A DNA stretch of 64,000 nt from NCBI GenBank assembly GCA_003210285.1, contig QCVS01000002.1, forward strand, positions 1 through 64,000, written 5' to 3'. Numbering within the stretch: position 1 is the stretch's first letter; every line of letters begins with the position of its first letter. The notes beneath the pieces were generated by a model. That model did not search any database and was not told the DNA's origin. It saw only the letters and a program-made list of their open reading frames with translations. This document shows positions 54,407-62,266 of this stretch, piece by piece. Source of the stretch: Prochlorococcus sp. AG-686-J21. GTDB lineage: Bacteria > Cyanobacteriota > Cyanobacteriia > PCC-6307 > Cyanobiaceae. The position numbers and the translations under genes were made by a program.

Positions 54407-55606
54407 CTAATTTGAAAGGGCTTCTATAAGGCTATAAGTAGAATACAAACCTTGAAAAGGAGCTGTAATTTCCTTCAAAAATTCAGTACTATTACTTAAA
54501 AAACTTTCTCCAACAATTATCATATCTCCTTCAGCAAGATAAGGATTTTTAAATGAGCCTCTTTTACTTCTTTTAGAATATTTTATTTTTCTTTTCTCAA
54601 TAGTGCCGTCATTATTATAACTTAAAAAACTAACTGGTCCTTTTATTACGCTTGTTCCTCCAGATATATCGATTGCATCATTTAAGGTACTTAATTTTCC
54701 TATTATCTTTGTTCCAGGAGCTTTTACTCTTCCTGCGACAAAAACTCTTATGTATTTCGGATTCAGATTCGACCTAATCGCTTTTGAAATTACGGATTGA
54801 TCACCATTAACCAAACTACCTATTTTTATAACATCACCATCATAAATTCTAAAATTACTTAATCCATTTTTATCAGTAAATGATTTATTTCCATCAATAA
54901 TAGCTTCAATTTTGCCGCCTCCTCTGCTTATACTGTTTTTTCTTATTACTTTAATATTAGACAAGTCAGAAAGATCATTAATACCACCACTAGACCTTAT
55001 AGCGTCAAACAAAGTGGGGTAATAATAAGAAATTGATTTATTATCAACATTATTATTATTAAAAGAAGCAGGAAAATCGGGGGTATTTGATTCAAAGAAA
55101 GTTGAATCAGGGTTACTAAAGATTTCAAAAACATTGGCATTTTGAGATGAATTAAGAGATCCTCTTAAAGTATGAAGGCCAGGATCATTAACTTCTCCAT
55201 CAACAAAAAATTTCACTGGCCTGTAAGATAAAACTTTAGTAGAAACGTCAGGGTATTTAACTATTTCAATATAAACCTCATTTAAAAGTATATTTAGTTC
55301 TTCTAAAGTTAAACCTCTTACGAATAATCTTTCAATTTTTGGAAGGATTAAATATCCTTCCCCATCAATAAATGCTCTAGCGTTGAGTTCAGGATAATCT
55401 CTTGAAATTGAAACATCTATTTGATCTCCAGAATCAATTATGTAAAATTCTTGAGGTGAATTGTTTATATAATCATTTTTCAATATTTGTATTATTTCTT
55501 CTTTTGATAATTTTTCCAAATCTGCCTTAACTTCAATTTGAGAAATTAAAGTTGATATAAAAGCGGAAGATATTATAAGATTTTTAAAAAATTTAACAAA
55601 TTTCAC
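54407..55606 (-). CDS. Outer-membrane polysaccharide export protein (Wza/GumB-like)
   Basis: 399 aa. Signal peptide of about 28 residues ending KADLEK. The export domain follows (YIIDSGDQIDVSISRDYPEL to VSTKVLSYRPVKFFVDGEV), then two SLBB domains (ALRS/FDAIRSSGGIN, and VFVAGRVKAPGTK with DAIDISGGTS). No lipobox cysteine is seen, unlike E. coli Wza. It would form the outer-membrane channel for the polymer. A TATAAT box sits 36 bases upstream. Confidence 0.9.
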   Translation of the reverse strand: MKFVKFFKNLIISSAFISTLISQIEVKADLEKLSKEEIIQILKNDYINNSPQEFYIIDSGDQIDVSISRDYPELNARAFIDGEGYLILPKIERLFVRGLTLEELNILLNEVYIEIVKYPDVSTKVLSYRPVKFFVDGEVNDPGLHTLRGSLNSSQNANVFEIFSNPDSTFFESNTPDFPASFNNNNVDNKSISYYYPTLFDAIRSSGGINDLSDLSNIKVIRKNSISRGGGKIEAIIDGNKSFTDKNGLSNFRIYDGDVIKIGSLVNGDQSVISKAIRSNLNPKYIRVFVAGRVKAPGTKIIGKLSTLNDAIDISGGTSVIKGPVSFLSYNNDGTIEKRKIKYSKRSKRGSFKNPYLAEGDMIIVGESFLSNSTEFLKEITAPFQGLYSTYSLIEALSN

Positions 55607-55641
55607 GAATTCAATTTTTATTTTAGGTACATAATTTTCGA

Positions 55642-55647
55642 ATTATA
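55642..55647 (-). promoter_or_regulatory. Candidate -10 box for the export genes
   Basis: Minus-strand consensus TATAAT 36 bases upstream of the Wza-like start codon. The rest of 55607-55886 is AT-rich without a reading frame. Confidence 0.35.
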
Positions 55648-55886
55648 TAATTCTAACTTAATATGGAGAAATTATAAAAAAAATTTTCAAAAGGTAAAAA
55701 AACATTTATTTTCGTTTAAGTCGGTTTCAAACTTTCTAAGCTCAATATATAGTTCTATTTTAATTAAAAAAAATTTGTTTTAAATCCTCTTTAGATCAAA
55801 TGAATTATCTTGAATGGGGAAATTTTTGTTTTTAATTAAAATTTTTTATAAACAATTTTAAATGATATTACAATCTAAAATCCTGA

Positions 55887-55932
55887 TGGAGCCAAGCGGA
55901 CTCGAACCGCTGACCCCCTGCATGCCATGCAG
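55887..55932 (-). tRNA. 3' fragment of tRNA-Ala(GGC), candidate att site
   Basis: Minus strand reads the anticodon arm CTGCATGGCATGCAG, the variable loop, the T arm AGCGGTTCGAGTCCGCT and acceptor TGGCTCC plus discriminator A. The anticodon is GGC. The D arm and 5' acceptor strand are missing; sequence identity stops in the anticodon stem, and no GGAGCCA partner lies upstream. This is the pattern left when a tRNA-targeting integrase duplicates the 3' end of a tRNA gene. Not a functional tRNA. Confidence 0.85.
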
Positions 55933-55994
55933 TAGCCAAAAGCCTTGTAAATACTGGCAATTACTTGATTTATGACAGTTTTTTAATAAAGCTG

Positions 55995-56013
55995 AGTGCA
56001 GAAATAAGTGCAG
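55995..56013 (+). repeat. 12-bp-spaced direct repeat pair beside the tRNA fragment
   Basis: AGTGCAG occurs at 55995-56001 and 56007-56013, a 12-base period identical to that of the repeat pair before the integrase chimera at 51310. Possibly the arm or promoter site of a lost integrase. The surrounding 55933-56192 contains no gene. Confidence 0.5.
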
Positions 56014-56192
56014 TTTTGTCTAAGCGAAAATAAGTAAGAAGATCAATAAGCATATCTAGCTTTTACCTACTTTATTAACTATATTTTGAAACAAAAAAAG
56101 GAAAAAATAGTACGCTTAATTATCAGAGAATATGAGTAACAACAATGGTTCTTATGTAATCAAATCGTAGAAATTGAGTATATATTGAAGTT

Positions 56193-56462
56193 ATGTCAAA
56201 GAGAGCAACTAAACAAGAAACTGAATTAAGAGTTGCACATGCTGCTGAATTAGTTGCTGAAGGACAAGCTTATTCTTTTATAACTTCCCTTGTTGCCGCA
56301 AAATATGGAATATCAAGAAGAAGAGCTAGGCAGATTACTTCTAATGCTTATCTTTTACTGAAAGATGATATTGAAAAAGGGGATCTAAATCGTCCAGAAA
56401 TGACAGCCAAATTATTATGTACGTTAGAAACTGCAATGTATAGAGCAATGCAAGAAAAATAA
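56193..56462 (+). CDS. Small HTH-like protein, possibly interrupted by a stop
   Basis: 89 aa. Residues about 30-55 (ITSLVAAKYGISRRRARQIT) look like a helix-turn-helix and recall small terminase or phage regulatory proteins, but I do not recognise a named family. The frame continues past the TAA (56460-56462) for 20 codons (YSAVASNAKVLMKLVGLDAK) to a second stop at 56523-56525, and that extension looks like real coding sequence. The gene may have lost its tail through one nonsense change. It sits among mobile-element scars. Confidence 0.6.
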   Translation: MSKRATKQETELRVAHAAELVAEGQAYSFITSLVAAKYGISRRRARQITSNAYLLLKDDIEKGDLNRPEMTAKLLCTLETAMYRAMQEK

Positions 56463-56530
56463 TATTCTGCAGTTGCTAGTAATGCAAAAGTTCTTATGAA
56501 ATTAGTTGGATTAGACGCAAAATAAAAAGT

Positions 56531-56570
56531 TAGAGCGGGTGCTTTGGAAGCTTTAGGTCGGAGGTTCGAA
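56531..56570 (+). pseudogene. tRNA-Pro-like relic
   Basis: AGAGCGGGTGCTTTGGAAGC followed by TTTAGGTCGGAGGTTCGAA resembles the D-stem end, an anticodon arm with UGG, the variable loop and the first half of the T arm of a tRNA-Pro. The anticodon stem is degenerate and the acceptor stem is missing. Weak but suggestive beside the tRNA-Ala fragment. Confidence 0.35.
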
Positions 56571-56696
56571 AAACTTTGATGTCATTAAAAAGATATCTTA
56601 CTTTCAAAAAATATATAGAATTTTACTTTAATTTCCTCTGAAGTCAAAATCTGAATTTTTATAGAAATATTAAAAAAAAATGCTAAGATTATTTCA

Positions 56697-56978
56697 TTGA
56701 ATAGACAAATGATTTTTTTATTTAAATTTGGTATTGCTTTATCAACATTTTTTATTTTTCCAGTAAATGTAAAAGCTGACTTTGGTTTACTAGATTCTGC
56801 TCCTTCCTTTGATTCTATTACGGGTTCTAATTCTATTAATTCAGGAATAGATAAATATCGGACCTCTGATAATAATTGGGGTGATATCGGTAAAGATGCT
56901 GAAGTTGACTTAAGTGAATGGGGAGGTAAGGCACCTACTTGTGCAGAAGCTCCAGGATGTCCTGTTTGTATAAAATAA
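56697..56978 (+). CDS. Small secreted cysteine-containing protein
   Basis: 93 aa by the TTG start, or 89 aa from the ATG at 56709, which is the more natural choice. Signal peptide MIFLFKFGIALSTFFIF with likely cleavage after VKA. The mature part is acidic and ends with CAEAPGCPVC, three cysteines that could bind metal or form disulfides. It converges with exbD (6 bases). Family unknown; iron-related function is only a neighbourhood guess. Confidence 0.6.
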   Translation: MNRQMIFLFKFGIALSTFFIFPVNVKADFGLLDSAPSFDSITGSNSINSGIDKYRTSDNNWGDIGKDAEVDLSEWGGKAPTCAEAPGCPVCIK

Positions 56979-56984
56979 TTTAAC

Positions 56985-57395
56985 TTAAGATTCAGTTGAA
57001 ACGCCTATTTTTATACCATCTAATTTTCTTAAAATATCTAGTATTGATATAACTTCTCCATATTTAACATCTTTATCTGCTCTAATAATTACTTTTCTAT
57101 TTTTATTGTTTTTTATCTTTGATAATATTTCATTCTTTATTAAACTAATATCTAATAATTTTTCATCAATAAATATTCTGTTTCCCAAATCTAAAGTAAT
57201 AACAATCACTGAATTTTTTTCTTGATTGGACGTTTCAGCATTTGGTAAATTTACTGGAATAGTTTCTAATCTCACTAAATATAAACTCGAAATTATAAAA
57301 AAAGATAAAATCACAAAGATAATATCAATCATAGGTAAAATATTTATCTGAGGAATATCCTCTTCAAAATCAAAAAAATCTTTCATAAAATTCAC
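56985..57395 (-). CDS. exbD: ExbD/TolR family biopolymer transport protein
   Basis: 136 aa. Short cytoplasmic N-terminus, one membrane helix (about 16-38, INILPMIDIIFVILSFFIIS with the conserved membrane Asp), then a periplasmic domain with IRADKDVKYGEVISILD. Works with ExbB as the proton-driven motor for TonB. Starts at GTG overlapping the exbB TGA (GTGA); an ATG three codons on is an alternative. Confidence 0.93.
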   Translation of the reverse strand: MNFMKDFFDFEEDIPQINILPMIDIIFVILSFFIISSLYLVRLETIPVNLPNAETSNQEKNSVIVITLDLGNRIFIDEKLLDISLIKNEILSKIKNNKNRKVIIRADKDVKYGEVISILDILRKLDGIKIGVSTES

Positions 57396-58012
57396 TTTGA
57401 TTTTGATAAATTATTAAAATATTGAATTTGAAATCTTGTTCCAAAATCTCTTAAGGAAATAATTTCATTTTTTCTACATGAATTAAAGTAGCTTAAAAAG
57501 ACTATAGTAAAAATTGCTATTATCAAACCATAAGCGGTTGATACTAATGCTTCACTAATCCCCCCTGTTACCTCTTTAGAGTTAATTCCAACATTTCCTA
57601 AGTCTATAAAAGAAAAACTATTCATAAGACCTAATACCGTTCCTAAAAGACCCAAAAGAGGTGATATGCCAACAGTTAAATTAAAAATATTTCCATATTT
57701 ATTAAGTTTATTATTCTGGTTTACTAAATTAATTTCGAGTGCTTTTTCAAAATCTTTTTCTTTCATAAAATTCGAATTGAAAACATCAATTAGAATTTGA
57801 GAATAAGGATTATTATTTTTTTTATTTAGAAATTTAATAAATTCATCATTATTAACGTTATAAGTTTCTAAAATTAATTTAGGGATTTTATGATTTTTAT
57901 TTCTTAAATTAAACCAAAATAAAATTCTTTCAAAAATACAGGCTAAAGTGATAATTGATATAAAAAGTAAGGGCCACATGACAACCCCACCCGAAAAAAA
58001 TAACTTGATCAA
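57392..58012 (-). CDS. exbB: ExbB/TolQ family proton channel protein
   Basis: 206 aa with three membrane helices (about 10-30, 105-130, 145-170). GGVVMWPLLFISIITLACIFER at the start and VGISPLLGLLGTVLGLMNSF plus GGISEALVSTAYGLIIAI are family signatures. TTG start at 58012 keeps the conserved GG-VMWPL segment; an ATG at 57979 would remove it. Divergent from tonB across a 90-base promoter region. Confidence 0.94.
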   Translation of the reverse strand: MIKLFFSGGVVMWPLLFISIITLACIFERILFWFNLRNKNHKIPKLILETYNVNNDEFIKFLNKKNNNPYSQILIDVFNSNFMKEKDFEKALEINLVNQNNKLNKYGNIFNLTVGISPLLGLLGTVLGLMNSFSFIDLGNVGINSKEVTGGISEALVSTAYGLIIAIFTIVFLSYFNSCRKNEIISLRDFGTRFQIQYFNNLSKSK

Positions 58013-58023
58013 TAGTTGGAATA

Positions 58024-58041
58024 TATAATATAAATATTATA
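58024..58041. promoter_or_regulatory. Palindromic divergent promoter between exbB and tonB
   Basis: TATAATA, then TAAA, then TATTATA: a perfect 7-bp inverted repeat that puts a consensus TATAAT on each strand. On the minus strand the -10 box is 24 bases from the exbB start. The shape also fits an AT-rich Fur operator, expected for iron-uptake genes, but that is inference. Confidence 0.45.
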
Positions 58042-58102
58042 AGCAAAAACAAGAAAATAAATTTTTTGATAAAGGATTATTAGATATTTCTAAATACGAA
58101 TT

Positions 58103-58822
58103 ATGAAATTAAAATTATATCTATTAATCTCATTAATAATACACTTATCATTTTTATTTTTTTCTCCTGAATACCAAAATAAAGAAAGATTAAAAGGTAA
58201 AAAAATTGTTCCAATTGAATTAATAAATAATAAATCTTTTAATTCCGCAAAAGGAAATTCAAATCAAAATTCTTTAAATAAACAAGAAAAAAAAATTATA
58301 GATAAAAATAATGAATTGATAAAAAATGAAAAAAAATCCGAACCAAATAAGGCTTTAAAATCAAATGATATGAAAAAAATTATTACAGGAGATCTTAATA
58401 TAAAGAATAAGCAAATAGATAAAAAGAATAAAAAGATATCAGATAAAAAACCTGAACTTAAACAGAAAAAATTAGATGATACAAAATTTTCTAATCCTAA
58501 AAAAAAGGGATTTGCTACTAAAGCTGATAAAAAAGATTTAGAAAAGGGGAGTGTTAAAGGAAAAGGGAAATTAAAAATTACTTGTTTAAATTGTGTATCA
58601 CCAAAATATCCAAGGAAAGCATTAAAAAAAGGACTAGAAGGAAAGCCTACTGTTAAAGTTTGGATTTTAATGAATGGAAATGTAGAAAAAGCTGAAATAA
58701 TTATTTCAAGCGGTATAAGTTTAATAGATAAAGCAGCATTAGAGGCTGCCCAAAAATCAAAGTTCTATCCTATACCTTATAAATCATTTATTAATATTGA
58801 ATATGATTTGAAATTAAAATAA
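58103..58822 (+). CDS. tonB: TonB-like energy transducer
   Basis: 239 aa. N-terminal membrane anchor (about 5-20, LYLLISLIIHLSFLFF with the conserved His), then a long lysine/asparagine-rich periplasmic spacer (about 40-150) instead of the usual proline-rich one, and a TonB C-terminal domain (about 160-239, with SPKYPRKALKKGLEGKPTV and GISLIDKAALEAAQKSKFYP). It would couple the ExbBD motor to the receptor at 59694-62078. Converges with the binding-protein gene 6 bases away. Confidence 0.9.
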   Translation: MKLKLYLLISLIIHLSFLFFSPEYQNKERLKGKKIVPIELINNKSFNSAKGNSNQNSLNKQEKKIIDKNNELIKNEKKSEPNKALKSNDMKKIITGDLNIKNKQIDKKNKKISDKKPELKQKKLDDTKFSNPKKKGFATKADKKDLEKGSVKGKGKLKITCLNCVSPKYPRKALKKGLEGKPTVKVWILMNGNVEKAEIIISSGISLIDKAALEAAQKSKFYPIPYKSFINIEYDLKLK

Positions 58823-58828
58823 GTGAAC

Positions 58829-59671
58829 TTATATATTTGACAATTTCATACAAGCACTATTTATAGTTTTTAAGCTTCCGGGATTTATTAGACCGTAATA
58901 ATTAAAAGTAACTATTTCATTATTATTAGAATCTATAATTTTTTTTAACATGGGATTAGCCAATAGAGAGTTTTGATTCATTCCTGGAAATGAAATAACA
59001 ATTATTTTTGAAGGTTTCTTTTTTAAAATTATTTCAGGAGATAAATTGACATAACCTTTAAATTCTGTTTTTGATTCTAAGTCTTTCGATATATTATCAA
59101 AATTAAATCTATCAAGTAATTTACCTGCCCAACTATTTGAATTAGGAGATAGAAGTGGTTTTGTGCTGGCTAATATAACTGCAGAACCACGATCTTTTGA
59201 TGTATTAAAATAACAACTCTTTATATTTTCATTTACTGATGATGGATTCTTGTTCAAATAAAATGCTAAATCTTTAATAAGTATTTCTAGTTGATTAATA
59301 GACTTAGTATTGGTTTTTAAAGTTTCAATATTAAGGTCAGCAAGTTTATCCAAAATTTTGTCATGAAATCCCTCAGAACCAATAACTAAAGAAGGTTTTA
59401 ATTTTATAATTTTTTCTAAAGAAGGAGGCATTCTTCCCTCACTAACAATTACCTTGCCAGCAAATTTATCATCTTTTTTTAAAAGAGATGAACCAGGAAT
59501 CCCTACTAGAGAATCATTATCTAATTTTGAAACTATATCTGCCCCAAGAGAATTTAAGCTAATAACTCTTTTATCAACTCTATCAAATTCTGTAGTTAAT
59601 CCTCTATTTGGATAAATACAAAGAGATAAGGTCGCTAGGAGAAAAAAGAATCTAAATTTAGAAAGTAACAT
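58829..59671 (-). CDS. Periplasmic siderophore/haem/B12-type binding protein
   Basis: 280 aa, BtuF/FecB fold. Signal peptide of about 25 residues (FFFLLATLSLCIYPNRG). RVISLNSLGADIVSKL, a Gly-Ile-Pro-Gly segment, the long linking helix after IKLKPSLVIGSEGFHDKIL, and LNLSPEIILKKKPSKIIV-type strands are present. It would hand the ligand to the FecCD/FecE-type importer. Next to the receptor gene (22 bases). Confidence 0.87.
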   Translation of the reverse strand: MLLSKFRFFFLLATLSLCIYPNRGLTTEFDRVDKRVISLNSLGADIVSKLDNDSLVGIPGSSLLKKDDKFAGKVIVSEGRMPPSLEKIIKLKPSLVIGSEGFHDKILDKLADLNIETLKTNTKSINQLEILIKDLAFYLNKNPSSVNENIKSCYFNTSKDRGSAVILASTKPLLSPNSNSWAGKLLDRFNFDNISKDLESKTEFKGYVNLSPEIILKKKPSKIIVISFPGMNQNSLLANPMLKKIIDSNNNEIVTFNYYGLINPGSLKTINSACMKLSNI

Positions 59672-59693
59672 AATTAAATTTTAAAACTTTTTA

Positions 59694-62078
59694 TTAAAAC
59701 CTCCACTTAAATCCTACTTTTAAACTTGTGCCAGGCTGAGCATATCTTTGATAGGCTTTGTCATCATTCCCCGAAATTCCATTAGATCTAATATCAGACC
59801 ATAGATAATAGGTCGTATCAAGAAGATTATAAACACCAAGGTCAGCTATTAATCTTTCTGATGCTTTATATTTAAGTATTAAATCTGTTGTTACAAATGA
59901 ATCTGGAATATAATTATTAGTTTCGCTTTCTGCTTTATAAGATTTGGAAGGGTCTGGAGTTCCAACATAAGTATTAACTAAAGATGCGCTTAATTTATTA
60001 TTGGGAAATAGATAATTAAATGTTGTAATTGCTGTAAAAGGATTTACTGAATCTAAATTTTCGTCATCCGTTTCATTTTCTCCTTTAACTAAAGAAGCAG
60101 AGGCAGTAAAGCTAAGACCTTTATTTCTTTCTGAGAAATGATATTTATAATCAGCTTCAATACCATAGATTTTGACATCAAAAATATTCCTAGTTTGATA
60201 TTCATTAGCGTTTATAGAACCCCCAACCACATTAAAAGGATTAGCAGAGTTTAAAGCTCCAAAGGGATCTGTAACCTGATAACTAACTGTATTTCCAGTT
60301 GCATTAGTTTTATCAAGGAAATTTTTGTAATCATTTAAGAATGTCGCAATCCCAAAATCTGAATTACCTGTTCTACCTTTCATACCTAATTCATAGTTAT
60401 TACTGGTCTCCTCCTTAAGATCAGGGTTGCCTACAGTTGTATAACTAAAGAAAGGGGAAAGTGATATATAACTGCTATTAAGATCTTCCCAGCTTGGAGC
60501 TCTAAAGCCTCTCGAATACTTTCCATAAAAATTAAAATTATCATTTACTTTATAAATTGCAGCGATACTAGGACTCCAATTACTATAATCCTTACTTATT
60601 GGTTTCCCTACGGAAGTTTCTCTGTCTGTGAGAAAACTACTTCCAGAGGCATACCATTTGTCATCTGCAAATGCTTTTATATTATTGGCATCATATCTGA
60701 CGCCTGCAATTATATCCCAATTATTAATCTTAATCTCATCCTGAACGTATAAACCCATTTTAAGAATATCTGAATCAGGATTAGATTTATAAGAGCCATC
60801 TAATGCACCATCTTCATATGCATCCCTCGATCTAGAAGCATCATTATGATTAATCTCAAAGCCATAAGTTAATTTCTGATCAATTCCTTTTATTTTCAAA
60901 TCATTTGTAATTTGAAGATTTCCTCCTAACATTTCTTGGCTTAAATTTATTTTTGTATTTGCAGTAGCAGAGGAGGTAACTGTTTCATAATCGCTTTTAT
61001 TCTCCATAGAGTTAGAATAAATTTTTCCTGATAATTTATCTATAAATTTATCTTTATCAGATTCATAATTAATTCCAAGACTTATTCTTGTCCGTTCACT
61101 TTCTCTAATATCTTTTTGGCTAAGTAAGGAATTTTCTGTATTGTAATAACTCGATCCAATGGAGGTAGAATCTTTATTAAGATTTTCAAAAGTTAAATCA
61201 TAATCTGTATTTCCATTAGATTTTATAAATTTTAAATAATAAGAATTTAAATCTCCATCAAAATCATTAATATACTTGCTATCAGTTTTTCTATTTAATT
61301 CTCCTTGGCTTCCTGCACTAATAGCAAAAATTCCTGATATATCTTTATCTCTAAAAGCATATTTTATTGAGGGCTGATAAGAAGAATTTTGTGAATTGTA
61401 AGGGGATGATATCTCAAAAGAATTAGATTGATCTTCTTCCAAAATATCATCTGGCTCCAAAGATCTCAATGAAACTACTCCTCCCATTGCATCACTTCCA
61501 TAAAGTGAAGATCCTGGACCTTTTAGAACCTCAACATTACCTAAATTATTAAAATCTATATAGTTAAGCCTACTTGCAGCAAAAGTTCCGCTCCTTCCAT
61601 AACTAAATCTAGGAATAGGAATACCATCTATTAAAGTTAATACCCTATTTCCTTCAACTCCTCTAATATTAATGTTGCCCTTATCTCCAGTGACATAAGT
61701 TCTACTACCATCTGATCTAGAAAAATCTTGTGAAGATATAGAAGCATCATATTTAAATAAATCTCTCCATGATAAGGGTGCTAAGGAATTTACTTCATCA
61801 TAATCATATGAAGTAATTGCACTTGGAACATCTTTAATTGCTCTCTCGGTTCTAGTTCCTGTTACAGTGATTTTCAAAGTATCAAAACCAACATAACTTA
61901 CTGGATTATCTTCAATATTTTCTGCTATTAATAGTGGTTTCTCAAAAATAGATTTAGAGTCGTTTTTATTTTTTCTTTGAATGAATGATTCACTTGCTCC
62001 TGCAAATGTTGTAGATGCAAATGCAAATAGAGATGAGGTTAATAAAACCCTTTTGAATATATTCAAGTGTGTCCTCAC
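59694..62078 (-). CDS. TonB-dependent outer-membrane receptor
   Basis: 794 aa. Signal peptide (LLTSSLFAFASTTFAGA, about 11-27), a TonB box near DTLKITV (about 67-73), the plug domain (about 80-200, TVTGTRTERAIKDVPSAI, LIDGIPIPRF, VEVLKGPGSSLYGSDAMGG) and a beta-barrel ending YAQPGTSLKVGFKWRF with terminal Phe. Ligand likely a ferric siderophore, judging from the ABC partners; B12 or haem cannot be excluded. Starts at GTG inside a small hairpin (GTGTG, AGGA, CACAC). Confidence 0.92.
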   Translation of the reverse strand: MRTHLNIFKRVLLTSSLFAFASTTFAGASESFIQRKNKNDSKSIFEKPLLIAENIEDNPVSYVGFDTLKITVTGTRTERAIKDVPSAITSYDYDEVNSLAPLSWRDLFKYDASISSQDFSRSDGSRTYVTGDKGNINIRGVEGNRVLTLIDGIPIPRFSYGRSGTFAASRLNYIDFNNLGNVEVLKGPGSSLYGSDAMGGVVSLRSLEPDDILEEDQSNSFEISSPYNSQNSSYQPSIKYAFRDKDISGIFAISAGSQGELNRKTDSKYINDFDGDLNSYYLKFIKSNGNTDYDLTFENLNKDSTSIGSSYYNTENSLLSQKDIRESERTRISLGINYESDKDKFIDKLSGKIYSNSMENKSDYETVTSSATANTKINLSQEMLGGNLQITNDLKIKGIDQKLTYGFEINHNDASRSRDAYEDGALDGSYKSNPDSDILKMGLYVQDEIKINNWDIIAGVRYDANNIKAFADDKWYASGSSFLTDRETSVGKPISKDYSNWSPSIAAIYKVNDNFNFYGKYSRGFRAPSWEDLNSSYISLSPFFSYTTVGNPDLKEETSNNYELGMKGRTGNSDFGIATFLNDYKNFLDKTNATGNTVSYQVTDPFGALNSANPFNVVGGSINANEYQTRNIFDVKIYGIEADYKYHFSERNKGLSFTASASLVKGENETDDENLDSVNPFTAITTFNYLFPNNKLSASLVNTYVGTPDPSKSYKAESETNNYIPDSFVTTDLILKYKASERLIADLGVYNLLDTTYYLWSDIRSNGISGNDDKAYQRYAQPGTSLKVGFKWRF

Positions 62079-62092
62079 ACAATAGATTCCTA

Positions 62093-62107
62093 AATATTAT
62101 TAATATC
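62093..62107. promoter_or_regulatory. Candidate Fur-like palindrome upstream of the receptor
   Basis: AATATTATTAATATC is a near-perfect inverted repeat (6 of 7 pairs) about 15 bases upstream of the receptor start and shares AATATTAT with the exbB/tonB palindrome. The rest of the 188-base spacer to the ABC gene shows no riboswitch pattern. In such AT-rich DNA chance is a real alternative. Confidence 0.3.
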
Positions 62108-62266
62108 AACAAAAAATTAAATCTTAATTATTCTGAAATAAGCTTGTTTTTGGTAACAAATAGTACCTTTAAAAATTTGGAATACCATAGTGTATATTCC
62201 TTTCAAATAATATGTAACTTTTAAAAATAATAAAGGATAATATTTTACATCTAATTTTTTGCAAAA

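Noticed and set aside
55887-55962. Functional tRNA-Ala gene
   Set aside because: No D arm or 5' acceptor strand can be found upstream of the anticodon arm.
62079-62266. Cobalamin riboswitch upstream of the TonB-dependent receptor
   Set aside because: No B12-box-like conserved segment or long structured leader is visible in the 188 bases.
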